The notes beneath the pieces were generated by a model. It worked only from the letters and a program-made list of their open reading frames with translations. It was not told where the DNA came from and searched no databases. DNA of 64,000 nt from Omphiscola glabra. Its lineage: Eukaryota > Mollusca > Gastropoda > Lymnaeidae. Each line of letters begins with the position of its first letter. The stretch's first letter is position 1. Position numbers and translations under genes: made by a program. Positions 43,619-55,800 of the stretch are shown one piece after another. The stretch lies in contig OZ024802.1 of assembly GCA_964017045.1 (NCBI GenBank), positions 6,928,413 through 6,992,412 on the forward strand, read 5' to 3'.

Positions 43619-44350
43619 CTTAAAAGTCATGTATGTATAACACTTAGGTCATAAGATATGGACAATTAATTTGGAACAGTCTATAAACTTCTTAAACTTT
43701 TTTTTAAATTCTCGTTCCATAAAATTCTAGGAAAGATCTTTGAAAGTTATAGAAAGTTAATAAGGACCGTTATATAATTTTAGAACAAATCGAAGCCTCT
43801 AGAATAATCTAGAAACTTCATTAAAAAAACAGAGAACTTAGTGATACTGAGAAAATTCCATGAAAGTATTGAAATCAATAGAACTAAACTAACATTTCCA
43901 TAAGCTTTTATTTCCCACCCTGCTACATATCATTGTGGGACAATATAGAGCTTTCTTGAATATTCTCGATTAAATTTAATAACATCATTGAAACGTGTGA
44001 AAAATGACATTTATGTGTAATTTTTGTTCCATTACAAATACTTCTAAACTAAATGTAATAACAATAACCATTTCTCACTCCATAAGGTACTGTTTTAGTT
44101 ATGCCTGAGGTTGTCGCCTCAAGGTAGGGGCCCTATAGGCCTGAGGTAGGGGCCTCAGGGTAGGGGCCCTATGGGCTCTTTACAAATAACACATATAAAT
44201 AATGTAGTTACATTTTAAAAGTTGTCCCATTAAAATCGGTTTAAAAATTAAATAAATCTAAACTTTTAAATTATTCAACTTCTTGGAAAATTCTAGACCG
44301 ACCCTCAATTTTAGATCCATCGATATTGTAATACATACTATGAAGGGCGG
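43619..44350. other. AT-rich spacer
   Basis: No exon or RNA gene was seen. A short palindromic GC patch with ggtaggggcc words lies at about 44120-44180. Confidence 0.4.
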
Positions 44351-44412
44351 GTGCTGGGTGGCCGAGTGGTCTAAACTCAAGTGGACGGTCTGGAGTTCAA
44401 TCCCCACCAAAG
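44351..44412 (+). mobile_element. tRNA-derived SINE head
   Basis: gctgggtggccgagtggtct contains an A-box-like tggccgagtgg, and gagttcaatcccc resembles a B box, at tRNA-like spacing. The sequence does not fold as a functional tRNA by eye and runs straight into a tandem array, so it is a SINE promoter region rather than a tRNA gene. Confidence 0.6.
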
Positions 44413-45185
44413 CCTGTACCTATACCTCCTTAAGTACGACTGCCTATAGGGACCTGTAACTATACATCTTCAAGTACCACTACCTATAGGGCCTTATACC
44501 TATACCCCTTCAAGTATCAATGCTTATAGGGGCCTTTACTATACCTCCTCCTGTGCCACTAACTATAGGGACCTGTACCTATACCTCATCCCGTATCACT
44601 GCCAATAGGGACCTGTACCTAAACCTCCTTAAGTACCCCTTCCTATAGGGACCTGTACCTATACCTCCACCTGTACCACTGCCTAAAGGGATCTGTACCT
44701 ATACCTCCTCAAGTATCACTACCTATAGGGACCTGTACCTATACCTTCTCAAGTATCACTACCTATAGGGACCTGTACCTATACCTCATCCTGTATCACT
44801 GCAAATAGGGACCTGTACCTAAACCTCCTTAAGTACCACTTCCTATAGGGACCTGTACCTATACCTCATCCTGTACCACTTCCTATAGGGACCTGTTCCA
44901 CTTCCTATAGGGACCTGTACCTATACCTCCTCAAATATCACTACCTATAGGGACCTATACCTCCTCAAGTACACCTGCCTATAGGGACCTGTACCTAAAC
45001 CTCCTTAAGTACCACTTCCTATAGGGACCTGTACCTATACCTCCTCAAGTACAACTGCCTATAGGGACCTATACCTATACCTCATCCTGTACCACTTCCT
45101 ATAGGGACCTGTACCTAAACCTCCTTACCACTACCTATAAGGACCTGTACCTATACCTCCTCAAGTACCACTGCCTATAGCTATA
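44405..45185. repeat. minisatellite, about 40-bp unit, 18 copies
   Basis: Units with ctatagggacctgtacctat and acctcctcaagtaccactg. It starts at the end of the SINE head, and units vary between 30 and 42 bp. Confidence 0.94.
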
Positions 45186-45296
45186 CATGTTCTGCCTTGA
45201 CCTATATCTATACCTATAACTGTATCTCTACTTATACCTATACCTATGTTCCACCTCGTTCAACTCCTATACTTTCTCCTCCTACACCACACACGA

Positions 45297-45315
45297 GAGA
45301 GAGAGAGAGAGAGAG
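45297..45315. repeat. GA microsatellite
   Basis: About ten GA dinucleotides. Confidence 0.85.
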
Positions 45316-45532
45316 CTCCTCTGGCAAGGCTCTGGTGAGTGACCGAGGGAAGTCACATGCAATATGTAAAAAACATTGCGCTGTATGACAATCGTCCTCA
45401 AATATTAGGGGCATCTCTAGTTACGAAGCGACGAATATACTTATTTTTGAGTAATTCTGGTATATTGATATCTATTTGGTTTTAATAAATTATTATAGAT
45501 ATAAGAAATGTGTGCGACATATTATTTTGTAA

Positions 45533-45764
45533 ACCCTATAAATGAGTAAAAAGTCATTTTGAAAATGTTTGTATTCTTTACTGATTCGATTCACTCAGAC
45601 TTAGGCTACTTATAATCGCTTGACTACATCGTATTTGATAGCAATGGAAAGCTTTGCATATCAGAAACTATATATATTTAGCTTCCTATCACAAAAGTTA
45701 CCAAACACTTATATCGGCGTTACATCGTGATAAAAATGGTGTTTTTCTCACCTATTTATAGGGT
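45533..45764. mobile_element. candidate MITE, 232 bp
   Basis: The ends accctataaat (left) and atttatagggt (right) are inverted, and the similarity continues inward for about 25 bp (gagtaaaaagtcatttt against the reverse complement of aaaatggtgtttttctc). No target-site duplication is clear. Confidence 0.5.
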
Positions 45765-45914
45765 CACCTCATTTTTAACGCATCATCCTTGAATTCTAAA
45801 TAAAGCACGCGTTTGGACTGGTTCTATGTGTGAACAATTTAAATGTGATTGGTTTTCCTTTAATGAAATTCGATGAGACCGAGCAGTTTGTGCTCTGTAA
45901 ATATGCATTTTTCC

Positions 45915-46000
45915 ATTTGGTGTCACCCCCTTGGATGGTGTCAACCGGTGCGGTCCGCACCCTCCCCCGCACCCCCTTGCTACGCCACCGCCTGTAATGT
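45915..46000. mobile_element. DNA-transposon-end-like fragment
   Basis: A GC-rich segment (gtgtcaaccggtgcggtccg, then gctacgccaccgcctg) resembles termini of invertebrate DNA transposons. No partner end was found. Confidence 0.3.
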
Positions 46001-46308
46001 TGTCTAAGCCTTTTGGTATTTATATAGCTTATAAAAAGGTCGGAAAACGAATTTAGGGTCACAGGACCCAAACGAAATATTTTTTTAAAGTACAAAAACT
46101 CCATGCATGTGATTCGGGATAATGATGGATATATTAATGTGCTAAGTTTTGTCAAGGTCCATTTATCCATGTAGAATTGAATGCGGGGCAACAACAACAA
46201 AAACCAATCCACAAACTCAACTTTCGGTTTTACAATTTGTGTACCATTTGTTTTAATGTAAGAAGTGAATTAAGTAAAAAAAAAACTGGCTACAATGCAC
46301 AACACAGA

Positions 46309-46314
46309 TTTATT
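46309..46314 (-). terminator. poly(A) signal of the glycosidase-like gene
   Basis: Minus-strand AATAAA about 257 nt beyond the stop codon. A MITE lies between stop and signal. Confidence 0.5.
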
Positions 46315-46379
46315 ATTTTAATTATACAAACATCTTTTAAATAATCATGCATCATCAATTATGCAATAAATTTTTAGGG

Positions 46380-46520
46380 CAGCGGTTCTCAACCTGTGGG
46401 TCGCGACCCCTTTGGGGGTAGAACCACACTTTCCCAGGGGTCGCCTAAGTGGTTTGGGTCGCCACAACATTAGGATCTGTATTAAGGGGTCGCGGCATTA
46501 GGAAGGTTGAGAACCACTGG
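46380..46520. mobile_element. hAT-type MITE in the 3' UTR, 141 bp
   Basis: cagcggttctcaacct and aggttgagaaccactg are inverted ends. Internal gtgggtcgcgacccctttgg is a widespread signature of non-autonomous hAT elements. Flanks ttttaggg and gtttaagg agree at 6 of 8. It sits 50 nt past the stop of the minus-strand gene. Confidence 0.85.
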
Positions 46521-46570
46521 TTTAAGGGAATGTTATTTGTTGTTAAATCGACCAAAATGAAGCAAGTAGA

Positions 46571-46820
46571 TCAGTCCAAAGAACAAGACTTCGAGACAAT
46601 GCTGATAGTACTTTGGGCTGCCGGGGTGGCACTTTGGCTGTTATCACAGGTGACCGTTTGAACAGGTCCGTTGTTGATCAAGAAGTCAAAGGTCACAGTC
46701 TCGTGCGGATTCACGTTCAGATGCAGCAGAACATCAGTGGCCGTCTGTTGGATTGAACTGAACCTTTTGTTGGACATAGGAACCCACTTGTTGTCCTCGC
46801 CAAGAAGAGCCACCGTAGTT
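46571..46820 (-). CDS. glycosidase-like gene, exon 16 (last)
   Basis: 1 nt + 82 codons + TGA; acceptor ctttcatcgtcag. TTVALLGEDNKWVPMSNKRF begins a C-terminal beta-rich domain ending SIVSKSCSLD. The open frame extends upstream to an ATG at 46858, but the splice phase and the join LASG|TTVALLGE favour the acceptor. Confidence 0.9.
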
Positions 46821-49800
46821 CTGACGATGAAAGTTGGCGCCATTTGTAGGGAATGCATTCATTATTTTACATGTGACTAATTAAAGAATTTTAAACATGT
46901 GAACAAATAATGCGTATAACATTATGGGAACTGATTGAATCACATATTAATTGTTAATTATTGTGAGCCTTGAAAGAGATCCACCAATGGGAGTTAGCCA
47001 CCAGGTTTAAGGAAGTTACCCAAAAGGTTTAGGGAAATTAGCCAAAAGGTTTAGGGAAGTTAGCCAACAGGTTTAGGGAAGTTAGCCAACAGGTTTAGGG
47101 ATATGTTCTCGAAGAGTCCCCGAGAGGAGCATTTTACTGTAGATTAAATAGTTTTTAATTTAAATTTTAAACCAACTGGTGTATTGGAATGACCATAACT
47201 TCCCTATAATAGTCAATGTTATCAAACGACGTCTTTCTATTCTGTTTGATTAGCTGAAACGTTATTACTGGGGAAGTGAAATGGGTTCAAATAAACACCA
47301 GTGTGATTTGTTGGACAACTTACCCACTGCCAAACTGTAACAATAGTGTGATATATTTGACAACTTACCCACTGCCAAACTGTACCAATAGTGTGATTTG
47401 TTGGACAACTTACCCACTGCCAAACTGTACCAATAGTGTGATATATTTGACAACTTACCCGCTGCCAAACTGCAACAATAGTGCGATATATATTGACAAC
47501 TTACCCACTGCCCAACTGTACTAAATGTGTGATATATACGACAACTTACCCACTGGCCAACCTTAACAACGGTGAAGTGTAATACAAGCAGAAGTTCTGA
47601 GAAGTACACACTTGGCTCAGTTCTAACGGCTCGTCGTCGGAGAAAATGGCAGACTTTTTGGTAGGATCATTGCCAGAATAGATGACGCTCGTAGGAATCT
47701 GGAGGTCAAAGTTCAGGTTTCAATTCACGACAAGTTAATTTCTTAATGATAAGATTCACTAGATTTGTAGGCTTTGATGAGTTAAGCTATTTTGACAGAA
47801 CCTACGAATGTCACCGTCACTGCCTGTCAAGTTTCCTGAACGTTGTACGAAAGAAAGTTTTGATTTTTTAACGGAAGATTCGATTGAGGAATGTTGACAT
47901 TGTCAACTTTTTAAATACAATGTATTTACACCATAACCCCCCCCCCCCCCCCACATTATTTCATTTCGAACAAACTTCCGTCGAATAAATTATTTTTATA
48001 CATATTTCCGACTACGCTGACTACGTCACTTCCTTAACTGTGGATTTTGATATCAGTGATCAACGATTCGAAACTAAAATGACAACTGACTGTACTGACC
48101 AGACCAGGCGTCCACCCTGACGATGGGGTCAAAGAATAGATGTTGTAGAGGTCAGCGACCAGTACGATACCAAAGATTTGACCAGAGATGTTGCTGTAGG
48201 TGGAGTAGACCTCACCGTCAGGCCCAGAGTATGACGGGAACGCTTGCTACGTGATATGGGGGGACGGGATTGAGTTGATGGAGATACAATGTAACAAACC
48301 ATTTTATACATACTGCACTAAAACATACTGCATGTACTGAACATACTGCATGTACTAAAAATACTGCATGTACTAAACATACTGCATGAACTAAACATAC
48401 GGCATGTACTAAACATACGGCATGTACTAAACATACGGCATGTACTAAACATACGGCATGTACTAAACATACGGCATGTACTAAACATACGGCATGTACT
48501 AAACATACGGCATGTACTAAACATACTGCATGAACTAAACATACGGCATGTACTAAACATACGGCATGTACTAAACATACGGCATGTACTAAACATACTG
48601 CATGAACTAAACATACGGCATGTACTAAACATACGGCATGTACTAAACATACTGCATGAACTAAACATACGGCATGTACTAAACATACGGCATGTACTAA
48701 ACATACGGCATGTACTAAACATACTGCATGAACTAAACATACGGCATGTACTAAACATACGGCATGTACTAAACATACGGCATGTACTAAACATACGGCA
48801 TGTACTAAACATACGGCATGTACTAAACATACGGCATGTACTAAACATACGGCATGTACTAAACATACGGCATGTACTAAACATACGGCATGTACTAAAC
48901 ATACGGCATGTACTAAACATACGGCATGTACTAAACATACGGCATGTACTAAACATACGGCATGTACTAAACATACGGCATGTACTAAACATACGGCATG
49001 TACTAAACATACGGCATGTACTAAACATACGGCATGTACTAAACATACGGCATGTACTAAACATACGGCATGTACTAAACATACGGCATGTACTAAACAT
49101 ACGGCATGTACTAAACATACGGCATGTACTAAACATACTGCATGAACTAAACATACGGCATGTACTAAACATACTGCATGTACTAAACATACGGCATGTA
49201 CTAAACATACGGCATGTACTAAACATACTGGCAAAGACATAATAATATGTAATTAAACCAGAAATAACCCCTTTTAATTCATAAAAGTCCCAAATTGCAA
49301 ATCATTCTACACTATACATGGTGGGCCAATAAAAGTGAGAACATCTCGTAGCATATGAGTTATTTCAAAATATAATTTAATTAATTATAATTCTTCATAC
49401 ATAGTTTTTGCGAAATATTTAGCTAATCAGAAATCATGTTCAATGTGTCCTCCTTGCTTCTCAACGAATTTTTCTAAGCGTCGACGCCACTCGTTTATGC
49501 TTCTGTCAATGAAACGTTGCCCCAGATTTCGTCATTCCTCGATTATTGCCAACTTGAGCTGCTCAACCGTGGTACATTTACGCCGAAGGTCGACTTTTAA
49601 ATAGTCGAAATAATGACGTCATATAGCTTAATACGTAAGTAATTAAATCAGTAAACTATTTAATCTAGTATTGGTTTAGTTAAACTACTTTTATTTGATT
49701 AAATCACATTTTACGAGATGTTCTCACTTTTATTGACTCACCCTGTATGTTTATGATATAAGAATTGATCAATAAATGACGTATTTTCTCACCATTATAA

Positions 49801-52800
49801 TCAGAAAGGAAACATTTGTTACAGCCCACCATTAGATGTCTCGTTATTGTGTATTTAGTGGGTACTGCGTCCAACAAGAACCAGAAGCCATTGATTGAAG
49901 GATAACGCTTTCAACACATACCTTCTTAATTAGGTCAAAATAATATACCTTCTTGATTTGGTTATTGAAAATACCTCTAAGTAAGTTGGTTATAAAAAAA
50001 ATATACCTTTTTAATTTGGTCATCTATAGCAGTGGCTGGTTTGTTAGGTTGCAGTATCTTCCCTTCAGAATCACAACACCTGCCAAGACATTAGCTAAAT
50101 ATTTCAACATTGATGACTTCTGGACGCCTTATTTAGGTCATCGCAGGTGTGAACAATTTATTAGGTGGGGGGGCCCATTGCGTTTGTTTATTTGGATTTT
50201 GCGTGGTGCATCACGACTGGACTACATTGTATTGTGTGGTGCATCACGACTGGACTACATTGTATTGTGTGGTGCATCACGACTGGGCTATATTTTATTG
50301 TGTGGTGCAACACGACTGGGCTACATTTTATTGTGTGGTGCAACACGATTGGGCTACATTTTATTGTGTGGTGCAACACGACTGAGCTATATTTTATTGT
50401 GTGGTGCAGCACGACTGGGCTACATTTTATTGTGTGGTGCAACACGACTGGGCTACATTTTATTGTGTGGTGCAACACGATTGGGCTACATTTTATTGTG
50501 TGGTGCAACACGACTGAGCTAAATTTTATTGTGTGGCGCAACACGACTGGGCTACATTTTATTGTGTGGTGCAACACGACTGAGCTAAATTTTATTGTGT
50601 GGCGCAACACGACTGGGATACATTTGACCATATCATGGTAAAAAAAACCCAAATAATTGGCATGATCAGTATGGTGTCAATCCATCGTTTGTCTTTTAGC
50701 ACACTGAGGCACTTGTATAGGCAGAAACTGGATTATATCATTTTTGTACTCGCAGCTTTTTGCCAGTTTTGCAATCGTTGATCAAATTAGTTCAATGGGC
50801 CAATCAGGCAACACATTCAGTGAAAACAATCAAGCAGTGGATCTGGCCAGCGGTACAAAACTCGTGTGATCTAATGATGTTTCTGGTCCTTGTCGCATTT
50901 GCTTTTGTCCTGACTGCTGAGGAAGGCTCCTAGTCGATACGTTCTTCTCTTATTCTCCTGTCTTTCGATTCAAGCTCCAACATACCTCGCTCTACTATTT
51001 CTCTTCAAACACGAGTTTTGTCTTTTATTGTTTCTAGGAAACATGTGCACATTTTTTTTTACCAATCAAGTGCCAGCATAAATGACTTACTATAATTCAG
51101 AGACAAATTTATAACACAAGCTATATAGTCAATTAAAATAACGAGTTATAATGGGAGTAAGCCAAAGTGGACGGTCACTACGTAGTGGACCGGCTACCAG
51201 TAGGGGATAGTTACGTTGATATGAGAAAGCCAAAGTGGACAGTCACTACGTAGTGGACCGGCTACCAGTAGGGGATAGTTACGTTGATATGAGAGAGTCA
51301 AAGTGCTACTGGCATGAACTAACTGACCTCATTAATAGGGACATGTTTATGTAGCCTATACCATCGCCAGGTCCCACAGGTCCGGTACTTAGTGTAGCTA
51401 TGGCAGCATTCAGTCGGGTGTAAAACTCTTTGTTGGCTGCAGACAGATATAACATTGGCATGAAACATACTTGAGACACATGACATCAGACACAGAGTTT
51501 GAAATACACAGATTTAGAGAGACGCATAATGTGTAAGAGACACCCTTAAACAATGTAAGAGACCCCTTCACACAATGTTAGAGAGATTCCCCACCCCGGT
51601 TAAAACTAACGCTATCATGGAGCCATGTAGAGGCAAATAACAATTAATATTATTATCTTAATGTTGTTTTTTAATATTCTGAGACCCAAAAGAACACACT
51701 GCGCGTGCTACTGAGAGAGTTCACATTTGTTAATTAAGACACAGAAGGTTAAAGACAAAGATCGAACCTAAAAGCATTAGAGACCAACCCATTATACCAT
51801 ACGGACCAATTTGATCGCAAGACAACTCTTCGCGGGCCGCAGGACATTATACCCAATAAATAAAATTAATACCAAATAAACGATGAGAACAATCATTTAT
51901 TTTCCAGCTGGGGCAATGCAAGCACGCTGCGTGTGTAAATTACGAGAAGAGACGCATGATCTATCAAAATCGTGCGCTTGATCAGGTGTGCACCAAAAGG
52001 ACACACAAAAAACACATTCGTTACCCACCGTGCTGTGTGCCGACTTGTGGCTGCTCTGCTAAGCATTAGTTGATATATGGATCGCTACCTGGAACCTCCT
52101 TCTCTCTATATTGCTAACAGTATTTTGCAAATTAAATGATACATTTTTCTTTTTAAAAAATTGGAATAATAAGACATTACTGCTTGAGGTTTAGTTGAAA
52201 TAAGTGAGCCGTCAAAATTATTGAAAAGCGGGTTAAACTATATATTTACTTTCTTGAGCAGTGCGGACAACGTCCACTCGGGGAATTACTATTTTCGTTA
52301 GTTAATGCACATAATTCTTATAACAAAACAACTACACTAGTGCCGCCTCAAACATAAATAAATTGTATTGGTTTATTTAATTCTATAGCTCTTTAAGATA
52401 CATTATTGTGTATGACAAGGTGAGCGTCGTTTGCCACTTTGATCGGCAAATGTTAGATGGGTGGACTAGAAATCGAGGACGCCCACCAAAATACCCGAGC
52501 AAAAGTTGGGGAGTAGTCTGGTCATGTGGCTGAGCCCCCCTCCCCTGAAATGTTTTTGATAATTTCAAAATGCAGGGATGAGTTTATGCAAATACCTGAG
52601 GTCAGTTCTGAATAATTTTACACTTAATCGGAGAAAAAAATAAGTTTTCATTGACCCGTCTGTCTTTATTTATATAAATCAGTTAATGTTAGTAGTTACT
52701 AAATTATAGTAATAGTGTTGAAATATTACTATCTTGAAGCTGCAAATCAGTCTAAAAGAGGGACCAGTACACCAAAATTTTGCTTACCATCACAAAAAAA

Positions 52801-55800
52801 TATTTAAATAATATATATATGTATAAACTGTCTGTTTCTGCCAAAGATAAAAATAATCGCTAAATGAAAGAAGAAAAACATTGTTGTTTTTTTTACAGCC
52901 AGTGAGCCACAGTATTTGACGCGGCTGTCCATATGTGGACCGCATGTTGGCCACACCACCATAAAGCATGAATGGTGACTGTCCTTATGCGGACCGCGGG
53001 TTGGCCACCCAACCATAAAGCATGAATGGCTTTAAATAGACAAATACAAGATAGGAAACTTAATGCCGTAAAGACCTCAATATACCATACTAACATCCGT
53101 AAGGACTCCCAGATTGTTCTTCTGTTGTCCAGAACGTGTCTTTGTACGGAGCCAGACCCACAGCGTCAGCAAACATGGACGTGATGCCAATGTTCCACTG
53201 TTTACCTCCCGGGGAGTAGTCCTGACTGACACGGGCCTGGAATTAACCGATACTTCAGTTCTTTATTGAAGACCATACTTGAATGAATAGAGTTGATATA
53301 ATGTATTCAAATACATTCTTTACCTGTGTTACCGCCGGTACCTCCAGTGACTGTAGTATGTGTCTGCTGTACGCCATGCAATATTGTATGTCAATATTGG
53401 CATACGCCCCTGCACCATTTCCCATGCCCAGCAGCCATCGGCGGCCCAAAAAGAGGTCCGAAAGAAGAGCGATGTTCTGGTCTGTCTCCCAATTGAGCCA
53501 ATCCTAAATACCACAGGTTTAGAAATTGGGGGTAATGAGAAAATGTAATATACATGGACAATTTGTGGAGGATATGTGGACATTTGGACATTTCATGAAA
53601 TCGCATGGATTATAAATGTATTATGCTATGTACATTCGTATCCGAAAATTTGATTGAAAGAAATGTCGTCGACGGAAAATTGATCGACAGAAGTTTGATC
53701 GAACGGAAATTTTGTCGAACTTTCTCTTCAGGTCACACAATCAAATTTTGAGTTAATTTCTTTTTGAACGCATTATTTTTCTTTTACTATATAGTATAGT
53801 GCGTTTAAATAGAAATTTGACGAAAGTTTGATCGTGTGAACTGAAAAAAAATATTGACTGAATTTCCGTTCGACCAAACTTCCGTTCGACCAAACTTTCA
53901 TTCAATCAAATTTTCGTTCGATCAATTTTCCGTCGACGAAAATTTCTTTCAAACAAATTTCCGGTAACCATGTACATAAAGCAGCTTTGACATGTGAATG
54001 ATTGAGCAAACAAGAGCTCTGCAAATTATGTAAGGAAATAATGTAACTTATTTAGCAGTTTCTACTTTTCACATCACCAGAACTCACCTGTAACTTATTT
54101 AGTTTATACTTTTCACATCACCAGAACTCACCTGTAACTTATTTAGTTTATACTTTTCACATCACCAGAACTCACCTGTAACTTATTTAGTTTATACTTT
54201 TCACATCACCAGAACTCACCTGTAACTTATTTAGTTTATACTTTTCACATCACCAGAACTCAGCTGCTCGTACAACAAAACTCACCTGCTCGTACACCAA
54301 AACTCACCTGCTCGTACACCAGAACTCACCTGCTCGTACACCAAAACTCACCTGCTCGTATATCAAAAATCACCTGCTCGTACACCAAAGCTCACCTGCT
54401 CGTTAACCAGAACTCACCTGCTCGTACACCAAAACTCACCTGCTCGTACATTATAAAGTCCCCCCACTGTTTAGTAATGTTGAAAAGGTCAATCCAAAAA
54501 CGCTGGAAAATTGGAAACGTTCGTTACTGGGACAAACAACATGGAACATAGGTCATCAAACATGTAACATATGTCATCAAACATAGAACACATGTCATCA
54601 AACATGGAACATATGTCATCAAACATGGAACACATATCATCAAACATGGAACATAGGTCATCAAACATGGAACATGGGTCATCAAACATAAAACATAGGT
54701 CATCAAACAAAGAACATAGGTCATCAACATCGAACATAGGTCATCAAACATAGGTCATCAAACATGGAATATGGGTCATCAAACATAGAACATAGGTCAT
54801 CAAACAAAGAACATAGGTCATCAAACATAGGTCATCAAACATGGAACATAGGTCATCAACATAGTACATAGGTCATCAAACATAGGTCATCAAACATGGA
54901 ACATAGGTCATCAAACATAGGTCATCAAACATAGGTCATCAAACATAAGTCCTCAAACATAGGTCATAAAACATGGCGCACAGGTTATCATTAAAACTGG
55001 TCTGTGTATAATTAGATTTAATTTAATGTAATGACTCCGACTCTCATGATGGATATACTTATTGATCTCAGAGCTGTTAAGACATTTCAGACTGTGAGAT
55101 CCCTGAGCTGCTAAGACATTTATAACTGTGAGATCCCAGAGATGCTGAGACATTTACAACTGTGAGATCCCAGAGCTGCAGGGACATTTATAACTGTGAG
55201 ATCCCAGAGCTGCAGGGACATTTATAACTGTGAGATCCCTGAGCTGCTAAGACATTTATAACTGTGAGATCCCAGAGCTGCTGAGACATTTACAACTGTG
55301 AGATCCCTGAGCTGCTAAGACATTTATAACTGTGAGATCCCAGAGCTGCTGAGACATTTACAACTGTGAGATCCCAGAGCTGCATGGACATTTATAACTG
55401 TGAGATCCCAGAGCTGCAGGGACATTTATAACTGTGAGATCCCAGAAGTGTTAAGAAATTTATATCTGTAAGATCTCTGAGCCGTTGAGACATTTCAAAC
55501 TGCCACCTGGGACATATACTATGTTATCATTCTGATTGATATTTCAACGGTTAACGTTCAATGAAATGAAATGCAAATTAAAAGATCCGTTTTTTCAGAG
55601 AACCAGATTATCTCTCGGATTAGGGAGGGGGGGGAGAGGGGATAACTGTACCCAATGATACTTACATCATCGTCTGGTACAGCTAGTCCAAATGTCTTGT
55701 CCTGGATGAAATTATACTCTCCACCATTGTACTTGGCATACGTTGTCTGGCCATCCCTAAAAGATGTCAGAGTTTAGAAGTTGTTAGTGCACTTGTTTTT

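Noticed and set aside
44351..44412. Functional tRNA gene
   Set aside because: A and B boxes are imperfect, the acceptor stem does not pair by eye, and the sequence continues into a repeat, so it was called a SINE head.
46571..46858. Stand-alone 95-aa gene starting at the ATG at 46858
   Set aside because: The acceptor at 46821 and the phase with exon 15 show that it is the last exon of the large gene.
47597..47611. Intron between two GT..AG dinucleotides within exon 15
   Set aside because: It would be 15 nt long. Reading through is in frame and adds VCTSQ.
48218..49240. 340-aa minus-strand open frame (repeating CLVHAV) and its 302-aa partner
   Set aside because: An 18-bp array leaves every frame open. 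There is no start context, composition or homology beyond the repeat, and it lies in the intron before exon 14.
50165..50652. Repeat ORFs of 150-190 aa in all directions
   Set aside because: 33-bp tandem unit; multiple overlapping frames are open, so no single frame is favoured.
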